From Labrys wisconsinensis (lineage in GTDB: Bacteria > Pseudomonadota > Alphaproteobacteria > Rhizobiales > Labraceae), in contig NZ_JAUSVX010000001.1 of assembly GCF_030814995.1 (NCBI RefSeq), positions 1,321,333 to 1,385,332 on the forward strand: 64,000 bases of DNA, read 5' to 3'. How positions within the stretch are numbered: position 1 is the first letter of the stretch; every line of letters begins with the position of its first letter. Below, one piece after another: positions 1 to 10,181 of the stretch. Made by a program: the position numbers and the translations under genes. A model generated the notes under the pieces. It worked only from the letters and a program-made list of their open reading frames with translations, was not told the origin of the DNA and ran no database searches.

Positions 1-709
<709 letters not shown>

Positions 710-755
710 CCGGCGGGGCCCGCTGGGCGGGCCTTCGCCATCCCCCGACGACCAG

Positions 756-788
756 AAGCATGACCCGGGTCCGGGTCATGCTTTTTTT
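756..788 (+). terminator. Rho-independent terminator after ctpA
   Basis: A 13-bp perfect stem (AAGCATGACCCGG and its complement) with a 2-base loop is followed by a run of T. It lies 46 bases after the ctpA stop and before the ribosome-binding site of the next gene, so the two genes are probably separate units. Confidence 0.9.
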
Positions 789-854
789 GATCAGCTCGCG
801 GTCGCGGCCGGCGGTGCCGGCGCGCCGGGAGCATCCAGAGCGGAGACAAGGCCC

Positions 855-1850
855 ATGCTCGCAGAGCTCCTGGCCCAGAAGGGCGTGCTCCTCGCCGACG
901 GCGCCACCGGCACCAACCTGTTCGAGATGGGCCTGATGTCCGGCGACCCGCCGGAGATGTGGAACCTCGACCATCCCGAGCGGATCCGCGCCCTGCACCA
1001 GAGCTTCGTCGACGCCGGCGCCGACATCATCCTGACCAATTCCTTCGGCGGCAACCGCCGGCGCCTCGCCCTGCACAAGCTCGACGGGCGCGTGCGCGAG
1101 CTCAACGCCGTTGCCGCGCAGCTCGCCCGCGCTGTGGCCGCGGGCGCCGGCCGGCCGGTGGTGGTCGCCGGCTCGATCGGCCCGACGGGCGATCTGTTCC
1201 AGCCGCTCGGCCCGCTGACCGAAGACGAGGCGGTCGAGATCTTCGCCGAGCAGATCGAGGGCCTGAAGCAGGGCGGCGCCGACGTCGCCTGGATCGAGAC
1301 CATGTCCGCGCCGGAGGAAATGCGGGCCGCCGCCAGGGCCGCGGCCAAGGTCGGCCTGCCCTACACCATCACCGGCAGCTTCGACACCGCCGGCAAGACC
1401 ATGATGGGCCTGCCGCCGGCGGCCATGCCCGGCTTCCTCGGCGAGCTCACCCCCGCCCCGGTCGCGGTCGGCGCCAATTGCGGCGTCGGCGCCTCCGACC
1501 TCCTGGTCTCGGTGCTGTCGATGACCGAGGCGAACCCGGAGGCGATCATCATCGCCAAGGCCAATGCCGGCATCCCGCAGTTCCACGGCGACCACATCCA
1601 CTATTCCGGCACGCCGGAGCTGATGGGCCACTATGCCCGGCTGGCGGTGGACGCCGGCGCGCGCATCATCGGCGGCTGCTGCGGCACCTCGCCGGCCCAC
1701 CTCGCGGCCATGCGCCAGGCCATCGACGCCCATGCCCGGGCGGGGCGGCCGGACATGGCGGAGGTCGTGGCGAAGATCGGGCCGCTGGTGGCGCCGCCGA
1801 AGGCCCCGGGATCGGACGAAGGCCGCCGCGCCGGCCGGCGGCGGGGGTGA
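855..1850 (+). CDS. bmt: Homocysteine S-methyltransferase family protein, betaine--homocysteine methyltransferase type
   Basis: 331 residues. The family transfers a methyl group from a donor such as glycine betaine to homocysteine to make methionine, in the cytoplasm. The N-terminal LLADGATGTNLFEMG and the zinc-ligand cysteines (Cys209 in GANCGVG and the pair Cys275-Cys276 in GGCCGT) are typical of the Zn-dependent Pfam S-methyl_trans TIM barrel. The length suits a stand-alone enzyme rather than the N-terminal half of MetH. The start at 855 is preceded by GGAG at suitable spacing; the open frame runs further upstream, but that part covers the ctpA terminator and is not coding. Rhizobial Bmt proteins of this type are the closest relatives I know. 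The methyl donor cannot be read from sequence, so the symbol is tentative. Confidence 0.8.
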   Translation: MLAELLAQKGVLLADGATGTNLFEMGLMSGDPPEMWNLDHPERIRALHQSFVDAGADIILTNSFGGNRRRLALHKLDGRVRELNAVAAQLARAVAAGAGRPVVVAGSIGPTGDLFQPLGPLTEDEAVEIFAEQIEGLKQGGADVAWIETMSAPEEMRAAARAAAKVGLPYTITGSFDTAGKTMMGLPPAAMPGFLGELTPAPVAVGANCGVGASDLLVSVLSMTEANPEAIIIAKANAGIPQFHGDHIHYSGTPELMGHYARLAVDAGARIIGGCCGTSPAHLAAMRQAIDAHARAGRPDMAEVVAKIGPLVAPPKAPGSDEGRRAGRRRG

Positions 1851-1970
1851 TCCGGCCCGGGGGCCCCGGAGCGGGGCACTCTTCAGCGCCGGTCCCTGCG
1901 CTCTGAACCGCGGTGAACCGACGGCGGCAGGAGCGCTCGACGGGACTATGCTGTTGCCGAGACCACCTGT

Positions 1971-2092
1971 GTTCGCGTGGATGGGCGGGTCAAGCCCGCC
2001 CATGACGGAACGGTCGCGGGTGGTGGCACCGTCACCGTTCTTGCCGCAACCGTTCCGTCATGGGCGGGCTTGACCCGCCCATCCACGCGAAC
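1971..2092. repeat. Palindromic repeat family A, copy 1 (perfect 44-bp inverted pair)
   Basis: Bases 1971-2014 and 2049-2092 are perfect reverse complements, separated by 34 bases. Each arm is itself an imperfect palindrome around ATGGGCGGGTCAAGCCCGCCCAT. The unit lies between the converging bmt and lysA genes. Related units occur at 11849-11982 and 17581-17668. Translated frames across it give a GLDPPIHA-like peptide, an artefact often annotated as small hypothetical proteins in Rhizobiales genomes. The rest of the 1851-2195 gap shows no gene. Confidence 0.9.
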
Positions 2093-2195
2093 GCTGTCGG
2101 TACTGAAAGAGCTTGCCTCGGCCGGAACGCCGGCGCTGCGGTCCGCGCCTTGATCCGGGTATCGGGACCGTTCGGCTCCTTCGTATCTCCGCCGC

Positions 2196-3464
2196 CTACC
2201 CCAGCCAGTCCGGCACCCGGTCGAGCCCCAGGAGCTCGTCATGGCTCGGGCGCGGGCGGATCACGGCGTAGCGCTCGCCGTCCACCAGCACCTCGGGCAC
2301 GAGCAGGCGCGAATTGTAGGTGCCGGCCTGGACCGCGCCGTAGGCGCCCGCCGACATGACAGCGATCAGGTCGCCGGCGGCGACCGCCGGGATGTCGCGG
2401 CCGAGCGCGATATAGTCGCCGGTCTCGCACACCGGCCCGACCACGTCGGCCTCGATCATCGCGCCGCCGGGCGGGCGCTCCTTCACCGGCCAGATTGCGT
2501 GATAGGCGTCGTAGAGGGTCGGGCGGATCAGGTCGTTCATCGCCGCGTCGACGATGACGAAGGTGCGCCCTTCCCCCTGCTTCACATAGATCACCTCGCT
2601 GACCAGGATGCCGGCATTGCCGGCGATCAGCCGGCCGGGCTCGAAGATCAGCCTGGCGCCGAGGTCGGGCGCATAGCGTTTGACCACGGCCGCGTAGTCC
2701 TCCGGATGCGGCGGCGGCTCGTTGTCGTCGCGATAGGGGATGCCGAGGCCGCCGCCGAGATCGACATGCTCGATGACGTGGCCGTCGGCCCTGAGTTCCC
2801 GCACCAGCCCGGCGAGGCGCTCGATCGAGGCGTCGTAGGGCTCCAGCGCCGTGATCTGGCTGCCGATATGCATGTCGACGCCGGAGACCGCGAGTCCCGG
2901 CAGCCTCGCCGCCTTGGCGTAGACGGCGCGGGCCTGCGCGATCGGGATGCCGAACTTGTTCTCGGACTTGCCGGTCGAGATCTTCTTGTGGGTGCGCGCG
3001 TCGACATCCGGGTTGACGCGCAGCGAGACATGGGCGGTGCGGCCCTTGGCGGTCGCGATGGCCGAGAGGCGCTCCAGCTCGGGCTCGGATTCGACGTTGA
3101 AGCACAGGATGCCCTCGTCGAGGGCGTAGGCGAGTTCGCGCGCCGTCTTGCCGACGCCCGAGAACATGATCTTGTCGGGCGGCACGCCGGCGGCGCGCGC
3201 GCGCCTGAGCTCGCCCTCCGACACCACGTCCATGCCGGCGCCGAGCTTGGCCAGCACCTTGAGCACGGCGAGGTTGGAATTGGCCTTCATGGCGTAGCAC
3301 ACCAGCGAGGGCACGCCGGCGAAGGCTTCGGAGAACACCCGGTAGTGCCGGCGCAGCGTCGCAGCGGAATAGCAGTAGAAGGGCGTGCCGACTTCGGCTG
3401 CGATCGTCGGCAGCGGGACATCCTCGGCATGGAGCACGCCGCCCCGATAGGCGAAATGGTGCAT
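2196..3464 (-). CDS. lysA: Diaminopimelate decarboxylase
   Basis: 422 residues, the usual length. It decarboxylates meso-diaminopimelate to L-lysine, the last step of the DAP pathway, using PLP. Fold type III decarboxylase features are visible: the PLP-binding lysine Lys60 in YAMKANSN, HIGSQ at 199-203, the glycine-rich GGGLG at 237-241, EPGR at 275-278, and the substrate-site CETGD at 346-350, whose Cys346 acts across the dimer interface. The stop lies in the gap shared with repeat A. Upstream lptM ends one base before the lysA start region, and argH lies beyond, so argH-lptM-lysA is probably one minus-strand unit, an arrangement known in Bradyrhizobium and relatives. Confidence 0.97.
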   Translation of the reverse strand: MHHFAYRGGVLHAEDVPLPTIAAEVGTPFYCYSAATLRRHYRVFSEAFAGVPSLVCYAMKANSNLAVLKVLAKLGAGMDVVSEGELRRARAAGVPPDKIMFSGVGKTARELAYALDEGILCFNVESEPELERLSAIATAKGRTAHVSLRVNPDVDARTHKKISTGKSENKFGIPIAQARAVYAKAARLPGLAVSGVDMHIGSQITALEPYDASIERLAGLVRELRADGHVIEHVDLGGGLGIPYRDDNEPPPHPEDYAAVVKRYAPDLGARLIFEPGRLIAGNAGILVSEVIYVKQGEGRTFVIVDAAMNDLIRPTLYDAYHAIWPVKERPPGGAMIEADVVGPVCETGDYIALGRDIPAVAAGDLIAVMSAGAYGAVQAGTYNSRLLVPEVLVDGERYAVIRPRPSHDELLGLDRVPDWLG

Positions 3465-3465
3465 C

Positions 3466-3657
3466 TCAGTTCAACAGCGGATCGAGGAAGAAGGAGGTCT
3501 TGGGCTTTTCCGGGCCGGGATCCTTGGATTTGCCGTCCTGGCCCTGCACCAGCTTCTGCTCGGGCGGCGGCTCGAGCTTGCCCTGCCGGCCGCAGCCCGA
3601 GAGCGCCACGGCGGCGGCGAGGGCGAGAAGGAGGGGAAGGGCAAGGCGCGGCATCAC
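3466..3657 (-). CDS. lptM: Small lipoprotein, LptM (YifL) family
   Basis: 63 residues. An N-terminal hydrophobic stretch ends in the lipobox LSGC, with Cys22 the predicted lipidation site, followed at once by GRQGKLEPP, the conserved signature of LptM/YifL lipoproteins. In Escherichia coli LptM binds the LptDE translocon and helps LptD assemble in the outer membrane. The remaining mature peptide is charged and proline-rich. It sits between argH and lysA, the usual place for this gene in Hyphomicrobiales. The first two codons are both ATG, so the start may be three bases later. Confidence 0.85.
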   Translation of the reverse strand: MMPRLALPLLLALAAAVALSGCGRQGKLEPPPEQKLVQGQDGKSKDPGPEKPKTSFFLDPLLN

Positions 3658-3726
3658 GGCAACTCCGATCGTCGTCCCGTGCTTAGCACGCCTTTCCGGC
3701 CGTGGGCGAGCGGCGTGGGGCCGCGC

Positions 3727-5112
3727 TCACGGCCTGGCGAGCAGCCGCGCCCAGCGCCGCGCCTGGGCGCGGACATTGGCCGGGGCGGTGCCGCCATGGC
3801 TGGTGCGGCTGCGCACCGAACGCTCGACGCCGAGCACGGCATAGACGCCGTCATCGATACGCGGCTCCACCGCCTGCATCTCGGCCAGGGTCAGCTTCTC
3901 CAGCCCGACCTTGCGCGCGGCGGCGGCGGCGACCAGGCGGCCGGTGACGTGATGCGCTTCGCGGAAGGGCAGGTTCAGCGTGCGCACCAGCCAGTCCGCC
4001 AGGTCGGTGGCCGTGGCGTAGCCCGCGCCGGCCGCCGCCTTCATGCGCTTGAGGTCGGGCTGCATGTCGCGGACCATGCCGGCCATGGCGGCGACGGCGA
4101 GCGACAGGGTCTGCAGCGCGTCGAAGGTCTGCTCCTTGTCCTCCTGCATGTCCTTGGCATAGGCCAGCGGCAGGCCCTTCATCACCACCAGGAGCGCCAC
4201 CAGCGCGCCGATCACCCGCCCGGCCTTGGCGCGGACCAGCTCAGCCGCGTCGGGATTGCGCTTCTGCGGCATGATCGAGGAGCCGGTGGTGAACTTGTCG
4301 CTCAGCGCCACGAAGGCGAATTGCGGCGTGGTCCAGATCACGATCTCCTCGGCGAAGCGCGAGAGGTGCATGGCTGAGATCGAGGCGGCCGAGAGCGCCT
4401 CCAGGGCGAAGTCGCGGTCGGACACCGAGTCCAGCGAGTTGGCGGTCGGCCGGTCGAAGCCGAGCGCCCGCGCCGTGGCGAAGCGGTCGATCGGGAAGGA
4501 GGTGCCGGCCAGGGCCGCCGCGCCGAGCGGGCATTCGTTGAGGCGCCGGCGCGCGTCGGCGAAACGGCCACGGTCGCGCGCGAGCATCTCGACATAGGCG
4601 AGCAGGTGGTGGCCGAAGGTCACCGGCTGGGCCGACTGCAGGTGGGTGAAGCCCGGCATCACGGCGCCGGCGAAGGCGAGCGCCTTGTCGGCGAGCGCCG
4701 TCATCAGGTCTTTCAGCTGCGCGTCGAGCTCGTCGATCGTGTCGCGCACCCAGAGCCGGAAATCCGTGGCGACCTGGTCGTTGCGCGAGCGCGCGGTGTG
4801 CAGCCGTCCGGCATTGGGGCCGACGATGGCCGCGAGCCGCGACTCCACATTCATATGGATGTCTTCCAGCGCCCGCGAAAATGTGAACGCGCCGCTCTCG
4901 ATTTCGCCGCGCACCGCCTCTAAGCCGTCACGGATGGCCGCGGCGTCGGCCGGGCCGAGGATGCCCTGCGCCTCCAGCATGGTCACATGCGCCAGGGAGC
5001 CGCGGATGTCCTGCGCCCACAGGCGCTTGTCGAAGTCGATCGAGGCGTTGATCTCCTCCATGATCGCGTCCGGCCCCGACTGGAACCGGCCGCCCCACAT
5101 CTTGTTGCTCAT
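3727..5112 (-). CDS. argH: Argininosuccinate lyase
   Basis: 461 residues, full length. It splits L-argininosuccinate into arginine and fumarate, the last step of arginine synthesis, as a cytoplasmic homotetramer. The fumarase/aspartase superfamily signature [11 protein letters not shown] lies at 277-287 and carries the catalytic serine loop; HTARSRND (105-112) and HLQSAQP (157-163) are the other conserved substrate-binding regions. The N-terminal MWGGRF is typical. The start is only 14 bases from the divergent tlpA start, so promoters for the two genes must overlap the opposite coding region or lie in this very short gap. lptM and lysA follow downstream. Confidence 0.97.
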   Translation of the reverse strand: MSNKMWGGRFQSGPDAIMEEINASIDFDKRLWAQDIRGSLAHVTMLEAQGILGPADAAAIRDGLEAVRGEIESGAFTFSRALEDIHMNVESRLAAIVGPNAGRLHTARSRNDQVATDFRLWVRDTIDELDAQLKDLMTALADKALAFAGAVMPGFTHLQSAQPVTFGHHLLAYVEMLARDRGRFADARRRLNECPLGAAALAGTSFPIDRFATARALGFDRPTANSLDSVSDRDFALEALSAASISAMHLSRFAEEIVIWTTPQFAFVALSDKFTTGSSIMPQKRNPDAAELVRAKAGRVIGALVALLVVMKGLPLAYAKDMQEDKEQTFDALQTLSLAVAAMAGMVRDMQPDLKRMKAAAGAGYATATDLADWLVRTLNLPFREAHHVTGRLVAAAAARKVGLEKLTLAEMQAVEPRIDDGVYAVLGVERSVRSRTSHGGTAPANVRAQARRWARLLARP

Positions 5113-5126
5113 CAGGGTCTGCTCGC

Positions 5127-5783
5127 ATGGAAGACAAGGACATCGCCCCCGGACAATCCCGCCGCGGGATGATCGTCGGGCTGGTGGCGCTGGCGGGGGT
5201 GGCCGCCGGCGTGGCGGGGGTATACGGGATCGGATCGGGCGCCCGCAACGGCGAAAGCGCGGCCTGTCCCGGCGCCGCGGCGCTGACGGCCAAGCTGGGG
5301 CCGCTCGCCAGGGGGGAGGTGGCGGCGCTGAACGTCGCCGCCACGCCGCAGCCGCTGGTGCCGCTCGCCTTTGCCCGACCCGACGGGTCGCCGGCGACGC
5401 TGGCCGATTTCAAGGGCCGCACCGTGCTCCTGAACCTCTGGGCCACCTGGTGCGTGCCCTGCCGCAAGGAGATGCCGGCGCTGGACGCCCTGCAGGCCGA
5501 TCTCGGCGGCCCGGGGTTCGAGGTCGTCTCGGTCAACATCGACACCAACCGTGTCGACCGCGCCGCCAGCTTCCTCGACGAGATCAAGGTCGACCGGCTG
5601 ACGCGCTATGCCGACCATTCCGCCAGGATCTTCCAGGATCTCAAGGCGCAGGGGCTCGCCTTCGGCATGCCGACCACGCTGGTCGTCGACCGCCAGGGCT
5701 GCATGCTCGCCTCGCTTGCCGGCCCGGCCGAATGGGCGAGCGAGGACGCCAAGGCCTTCGTCAGGGCGGCGATGGGTGGGTGA
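5127..5783 (+). CDS. tlpA: Membrane-anchored thiol:disulfide interchange protein TlpA
   Basis: 218 residues. A single hydrophobic segment (about 14-36) anchors a periplasmic thioredoxin fold of the TlpA/ResA class. The active site is CVPC at 109-112 in WATWCVPC. Additional cysteines near residues 47 and 200 match the extra structural disulfide known from Bradyrhizobium TlpA. In Bradyrhizobium diazoefficiens TlpA reduces copper-delivery proteins for cytochrome oxidase assembly and lies next to argH and lysA, as here. The gene diverges from argH and converges on rlmH, with 12 bases between stops. Confidence 0.9.
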   Translation: MEDKDIAPGQSRRGMIVGLVALAGVAAGVAGVYGIGSGARNGESAACPGAAALTAKLGPLARGEVAALNVAATPQPLVPLAFARPDGSPATLADFKGRTVLLNLWATWCVPCRKEMPALDALQADLGGPGFEVVSVNIDTNRVDRAASFLDEIKVDRLTRYADHSARIFQDLKAQGLAFGMPTTLVVDRQGCMLASLAGPAEWASEDAKAFVRAAMGG

Positions 5784-5795
5784 GCGGACACGCCG

Positions 5796-6275
5796 TCAGG
5801 CGCGGTGATAGGGGTGGCCGGCGATGATGGTCGCCGCCCGGTAGAGCTGCTCGGCGAGCAGGATGCGCACGATCTGGTGCGGCCAGGTCATCCGGCCGAA
5901 CGAGAGGGTGAGGGCCGCGCGCTCGGCCACCGGCGGGCCATGACCGTCGGCGCCGCCGATCAGGAAAGCGAGCGAGGCGGTGCCGGCGTCGCGCCAGGCC
6001 GCGATCCTGGCGGCGAAGGCTTCGCTCGCCAGCGCCGGTCCGGCCTCGTCGAGCGCCACCACCAGCGCGCCGCCGGCGGCGGCGAGCAGCTTGTGCGCTT
6101 CTTCGGCCTTGCGGTCCTCGGCGCGGCGGGCGCGGCTCTCCTCGATCTCGACGACGTCGAGCGGACCGAGCGCCAGGCTCCGGCCGGTCGCGGTGAGGCG
6201 TTCGGCGTAGCGCGCGGTCAGATCCCGCTCCGGACCGGCTTTCAGCCGGCCCACGGCGCAGATCACCAGTCGCAT
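5796..6275 (-). CDS. rlmH: 23S rRNA (pseudouridine-1915 N3) methyltransferase RlmH
   Basis: 159 residues, standard length for this SPOUT-class enzyme, which methylates pseudouridine 1915 in helix 69 of 23S rRNA on assembled 70S ribosomes. The SAM-binding knot motif LIGGADGHG is at 105-113, and the C terminus ends in the conserved HPYHR (154-158). It follows rsfS by 13 bases on the same strand, the widely conserved rsfS-rlmH pair. Confidence 0.96.
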   Translation of the reverse strand: MRLVICAVGRLKAGPERDLTARYAERLTATGRSLALGPLDVVEIEESRARRAEDRKAEEAHKLLAAAGGALVVALDEAGPALASEAFAARIAAWRDAGTASLAFLIGGADGHGPPVAERAALTLSFGRMTWPHQIVRILLAEQLYRAATIIAGHPYHRA

Positions 6276-6288
6276 CGCCGGACCACCC

Positions 6289-6738
6289 TCAGCTGGGGCG
6301 AATCTCGTTCGGGCGGCCGGACGACCACATCTTCTCCAGATTGTAGAAGAGGCGGACTTCCGGGCGGAAGATGTGGACGATCACGTCGCCCGTGTCGATG
6401 AGCACCCAGTCGCAGACGGGGGTGCCCTCGATGCGCACGCCGTGATGGCCGGCATCCCTGAGATCCTTCGCCAGACGATCGGCGATCGCCGCCACGTGCC
6501 GGGCGACCCGGCCGGTGGCGATGAGCATCACGTCGGCGATGGAGCTTTTGCCGCGAATGTCGATTTCGACAATCTGCTCGGCCTTCATGTCGTCCAGGCT
6601 TGCGAGCAGCATTCGGACCGTTTCCTCGACATCCCTCGGGATCGGTCGGGCTACGGGATGAAGCGGAATCACCTCCGCTTCGCGTCGCACCAGGGTGGTC
6701 AGGGGTCGTCCCTCTTGGCTTAATCCACGCGCGGACAT
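6289..6738 (-). CDS. rsfS: Ribosome silencing factor RsfS
   Basis: 149 residues. RsfS (Iojap/YbeB family) binds ribosomal protein L14 and blocks subunit joining under starvation. The conserved core runs from about residue 40 (MLLASLDDMKAE) through IVEIDIRGKSSIADVMLIATG and the C-terminal EGTPVCDWVLID and NLEKMW motifs. The roughly 35-residue N-terminal extension is longer than usual and no clear Shine-Dalgarno precedes 6738, so the true start may be an internal GTG or TTG. It is followed closely by rlmH. The usual upstream neighbour nadD is present but separated by a methyltransferase gene. Confidence 0.93.
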   Translation of the reverse strand: MSARGLSQEGRPLTTLVRREAEVIPLHPVARPIPRDVEETVRMLLASLDDMKAEQIVEIDIRGKSSIADVMLIATGRVARHVAAIADRLAKDLRDAGHHGVRIEGTPVCDWVLIDTGDVIVHIFRPEVRLFYNLEKMWSSGRPNEIRPS

Positions 6739-6889
6739 CCGCGAGTTTCATCGGCAACCACAATATTAGCGAGGAAGGGCGTCGTTTCAATGACGCCTGC
6801 CCGACGAAAGCCTAGGAGTCCAGGGTTAACGGGACATAAATATCGGCATTGAGTCGTTCCGAACACACCTCTTGCGGCCCGGCCGCTGG

Positions 6890-7699
6890 TCAGCGGGCAG
6901 CGGTGACCACCAGGGCCCGGATGGGACCGTCGATCGGTCCGGTGCCGAATCGGGCAGCCAGCGCCGCGGCGGCGTGACGGGTCGCTGCATCCAGCGAGCC
7001 ACCGCGCGCTTCGATCTCGCCCCGCAGCGGCGTGCCCTGGCAGAAGGCCGCTGCCGGCTGCTCGGGCGAAGGCGCGTGGGCGATCGCTTCCACCGCCTCG
7101 ATCGTGATTGCGCCGAAGCCGGCCGCCCCGAGCTCTGCCCGGATGGTCTCGGCATCATTGTAGCCGTGCGGCGTGCGGGCGAGAAAGCGCGGCGGATCGT
7201 CGGGAAACAGCTCCGCCAACGCATGCGTCACGATGTCGGCGAAGGCGTTCCGCCCGATCTCGTCCCAGACGTTGAACAGAAACCGGCCACCCCGCCGCAG
7301 CACGCGGCAGGCTTCGCCATAGGCCTTGACCTTGTCGGGAAAGAACATCGCGCCGAACTGGCAGGCCACGGCGTCGAAGCGCCCGTCCTCGAAGGGCAGC
7401 GCCAGCGCATCCGCCTGCATCCAGGTGATTTGCGTATCGGCGGCCGATCGTGCGCGCGCATGGTCCAGCATCGGCTGGTTGAGGTCGGTGGCGAGGATGC
7501 GTGCCGTTCGCGGAAGCCGCGCCGCCAGCGCTCGCGTGACGACTCCGGTGCCGGCCGCGACCTCCAGCACGTCGCGGGGCGCCAGGCCGGCGATTCGCTC
7601 CGCCATCTCGCATGCATAGGGCTCGAAGATCAGGGGAACCAGCAGCCGATCGTAGACCTCCGGAATGGATCCGGTGAACTGCCTGTCGTTCGTCGCCAT
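6890..7699 (-). CDS. Class I SAM-dependent methyltransferase (UbiE-like)
   Basis: 269 residues. SAM-binding motif I is VLEVAAGTG (44-52), followed by the acidic ATDLNQPML loop and a DALALPFEDGRFD region, all typical of Methyltransf_11/UbiE-type enzymes. The substrate cannot be named. The start at 7699 is chosen because GGGAGG precedes it at good spacing; the frame could open at a GTG 57 bases upstream without such a site. It lies between nadD and rsfS, which are usually adjacent, so it looks like an insertion into that conserved cluster. Confidence 0.8.
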   Translation of the reverse strand: MATNDRQFTGSIPEVYDRLLVPLIFEPYACEMAERIAGLAPRDVLEVAAGTGVVTRALAARLPRTARILATDLNQPMLDHARARSAADTQITWMQADALALPFEDGRFDAVACQFGAMFFPDKVKAYGEACRVLRRGGRFLFNVWDEIGRNAFADIVTHALAELFPDDPPRFLARTPHGYNDAETIRAELGAAGFGAITIEAVEAIAHAPSPEQPAAAFCQGTPLRGEIEARGGSLDAATRHAAAALAARFGTGPIDGPIRALVVTAAR

Positions 7700-7811
7700 G
7701 ACCCGATCCTCCCTTTCCCGGAGAGAGCCGCCGGCGTGCCGACTCTCGGCTCGCACGCATGATTCCGCAGGGGAAGGCCGCCCTCAAGCCGTTTCTCAAC
7801 GAGGCAGGCGA

Positions 7812-8468
7812 TTAGGCCGGCGTGCGGGGATCCGCCTGCGGGCCGGCCAGGCCCTGGCCGCGGGCGCGCAGGGCGGTCGAGGAGGTGCCGTCGAGCGGCG
7901 CATGCAGGAACACCCAGGCGGGCGGGCGGCGGCACTTGAGGTCGCGCGCATCGTTCTCCGGCACCCGGCTGGCGGCGAGCACCCGCGCCGCCTTGCCCAG
8001 CGGGCCCTTGGTCAGCGCGCCGGGCCGGGCGACCACGGCGATCGGCACCAGCGCCGCGATGCCGCGCCAGTGCTGCCAGCGATGGAAGCCGGCGAGGTTG
8101 TCGGCGCCCATGATCCACACAAAGGTCACGCCCGGGCAGTGACGCACCAGCCAGCGGACGGTGTCGTAGGTGTAGCGCGCGCCGATCGCCGCCTCGATGC
8201 CGGTGACGGCGATGCGGGGATGGGCGGCGAGGCGCCGGGCGGCGGCCATGCGCGTTTCCAGCGGGGGCAGGCCCTGATTGTCCTTGAGCGGGTTGCCCGG
8301 CGTCACCAGCCACCAGATCCGGTCGAGGCCGAGCCGGGTGAGGGCGACCAGGCTGGCGTGCCGGTGGCCTTCGTGCGGCGGGTTGAAGCTGCCGCCGAAC
8401 AGGCCGATGGTCATGCCCGGCGCGAAGGGCGGGAGGCAGCAGCGGTTCGCGGTCACGGGCGGGCCCAT
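7812..8468 (-). CDS. nadD: Nicotinate-nucleotide adenylyltransferase
   Basis: 218 residues. NadD transfers AMP from ATP to nicotinate mononucleotide in NAD synthesis. The nucleotidyltransferase motif GGSFNPPHEGH is at 25-35, and the C-terminal ISSTxxR-like motif reads SSTALRARG. The start is uncertain: an internal ATG just before TIGLFGG (residue 19) would give the minimal protein, but rhizobial NadD proteins often carry a short N-terminal extension like this one. The central HCPGVTFVWIMGADNL region is also characteristic. Confidence 0.94.
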   Translation of the reverse strand: MGPPVTANRCCLPPFAPGMTIGLFGGSFNPPHEGHRHASLVALTRLGLDRIWWLVTPGNPLKDNQGLPPLETRMAAARRLAAHPRIAVTGIEAAIGARYTYDTVRWLVRHCPGVTFVWIMGADNLAGFHRWQHWRGIAALVPIAVVARPGALTKGPLGKAARVLAASRVPENDARDLKCRRPPAWVFLHAPLDGTSSTALRARGQGLAGPQADPRTPA

Positions 8469-8642
8469 GGGCCATCGGCGCGCGTCGCGATCGGCGATGC
8501 GCGCTTTGCGGCGTCCTCGTCGGAATGGCTCACGGCACCCCTTCCCCCGCTGCCCCGCGTGGCCTCGATCCCTGGCGGGAGCGGCCGCGGTCTTCCCTCG
8601 GTCCCGGAAGGCGTGTCCGCGCCGGGCCCGGCCGCCGGCGCC

Positions 8643-10058
8643 TCAGGCCGGCGCCATGTCCCATTCGCGGATGTCGACGAAGCGTCCGGCGATCGCCGCT
8701 GCGGCCGCCATCTGCGGCGAGACCAGGTGGGTGCGGCCCTTGTAGCCCTGCCGGCCCTCGAAGTTGCGGTTCGAGGTGGAGGCGCAGCGCTCGCCCGGCC
8801 GCAGCTTGTCGGCGTTCATGGCCAGGCACATCGAGCAGCCCGGCTCGCGCCAGTCGAAGCCGGCCGCCTTGAAGACCGCGTCGAGCCCCTCGGCTTCCGC
8901 CTGCAGCTTCACCAGGCCCGAGCCCGGCACGATCATGGCGTTGACATTGGGGTTGACGGTCTTGCCCGCCACCACCAGCGCGGCGGCGCGCAGGTCCTCG
9001 ATGCGGCCATTGGTGCAGGAGCCGATGAACACCCGGTCGACGGCGATGTCGCGGATGCGCTCGCCGCCCTGCAGGCCCATATAGGCCAGCGCCCGCTCGA
9101 TCTTGGCGCGCTGGTGCTCGTTGGCGGCGTCCTCGACGCGCGGCACCGAGCCGGTGACCGAGGCGACGTCCTCCGGGCTGGTGCCCCAGGTGACGATCGG
9201 CGGCAGCCGGGCGGCGTCGAGCTTGATCTCGCGGTCGAAATGCGCGCCTTCGTCGGTGAAGAGCGTGCGCCAATAGGCCACCGCCAGCTCCCAGGCTTCG
9301 CCCTTGGGCGCCTTGGGCCGGCCCTCGAGATAGGCGAAGGTCTTTTCGTCCGGCGCGATCAGGCCGGCGCGGGCGCCGCCCTCGATCGACATGTTGCAGA
9401 TGGTCATGCGCCCTTCCATCGACAGGCTGCGCACGGCCTCGCCGGCATATTCGAGCACGTGGCCGGTGCCGCCGGCCGTGCCGATCTCGCCGATGATCGA
9501 CAGGATGATGTCCTTGGCGGTCACGCCGTCCGGCAGCTTGCCGTCGACGGTGACGCGCATGTTCCGGGCCTTCTTCTGGATCAGCGTCTGGGTGGCGAGC
9601 ACGTGCTCGACCTCCGAGGTGCCGATGCCGTGCGCGAGGGCCCCGAACGCGCCGTGGGTGGAGGTGTGGCTGTCGCCGCAGACGATCGTGGTGCCGGGCA
9701 GGGTGAAGCCCTGCTCGGGGCCGATGATGTGGACGATGCCCTGGCGCTGGTCGCGCTCGGAGAAATATTCGACCCCGAAGTCGCGGGCGTTCTGGGCCAG
9801 GGTCTCGACCTGGGTGGCGCTCTCGGGATCGTCGATGCCCTTGGAGCGGTCGGAGGTCGGCACGTTGTGGTCGACCACGGCGAGCGTGCGCTCGGGCGAA
9901 TGCACCTTGCGGCCGGAGACGCGCAGCCCCTCGAAGGCCTGCGGGCTGGTCACCTCGTGGACCAGGTGGCGGTCGATATAGAGGAGGCTGGTGCCGTCCG
10001 CGGTGGTGTCGACCACGTGGTCGTCCCAGATCTTGTCGTAGAGCGTGCGGGGCGCCAT
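8643..10058 (-). CDS. leuC: 3-isopropylmalate dehydratase large subunit
   Basis: 471 residues from the start at 10058. LeuC with LeuD isomerises 2-isopropylmalate to 3-isopropylmalate in leucine synthesis and carries a [4Fe-4S] cluster. Cluster ligands are visible in GSCTNGR and in the CSMC pair near the C terminus; [16 protein letters not shown] and the C-terminal [12 protein letters not shown] are also signatures. The start at 10058 ([14 protein letters not shown]) has AGGAG at the right distance; an upstream in-frame ATG would add 16 residues unlike the family. leuD is not adjacent within the window. Confidence 0.97.
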   Translation of the reverse strand: MAPRTLYDKIWDDHVVDTTADGTSLLYIDRHLVHEVTSPQAFEGLRVSGRKVHSPERTLAVVDHNVPTSDRSKGIDDPESATQVETLAQNARDFGVEYFSERDQRQGIVHIIGPEQGFTLPGTTIVCGDSHTSTHGAFGALAHGIGTSEVEHVLATQTLIQKKARNMRVTVDGKLPDGVTAKDIILSIIGEIGTAGGTGHVLEYAGEAVRSLSMEGRMTICNMSIEGGARAGLIAPDEKTFAYLEGRPKAPKGEAWELAVAYWRTLFTDEGAHFDREIKLDAARLPPIVTWGTSPEDVASVTGSVPRVEDAANEHQRAKIERALAYMGLQGGERIRDIAVDRVFIGSCTNGRIEDLRAAALVVAGKTVNPNVNAMIVPGSGLVKLQAEAEGLDAVFKAAGFDWREPGCSMCLAMNADKLRPGERCASTSNRNFEGRQGYKGRTHLVSPQMAAAAAIAGRFVDIREWDMAPA

Positions 10059-10181
10059 GAGCGTCTCCTGCCAGAAAAAGCGTTTGCCGGCGTGGTGTTT
10101 AGCCAATCTTGCCGCCGGCGAAAAGAGTGGAAAAACTACCAGCCTCGCCGTGGTATATCATGATCGACAGGAGAGGCGGCC

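Noticed and set aside
7665..10163. 832-codon plus-strand frame across nadD and leuC
   Set aside because: It is antisense to two certain genes and low in complexity; a composition artefact.
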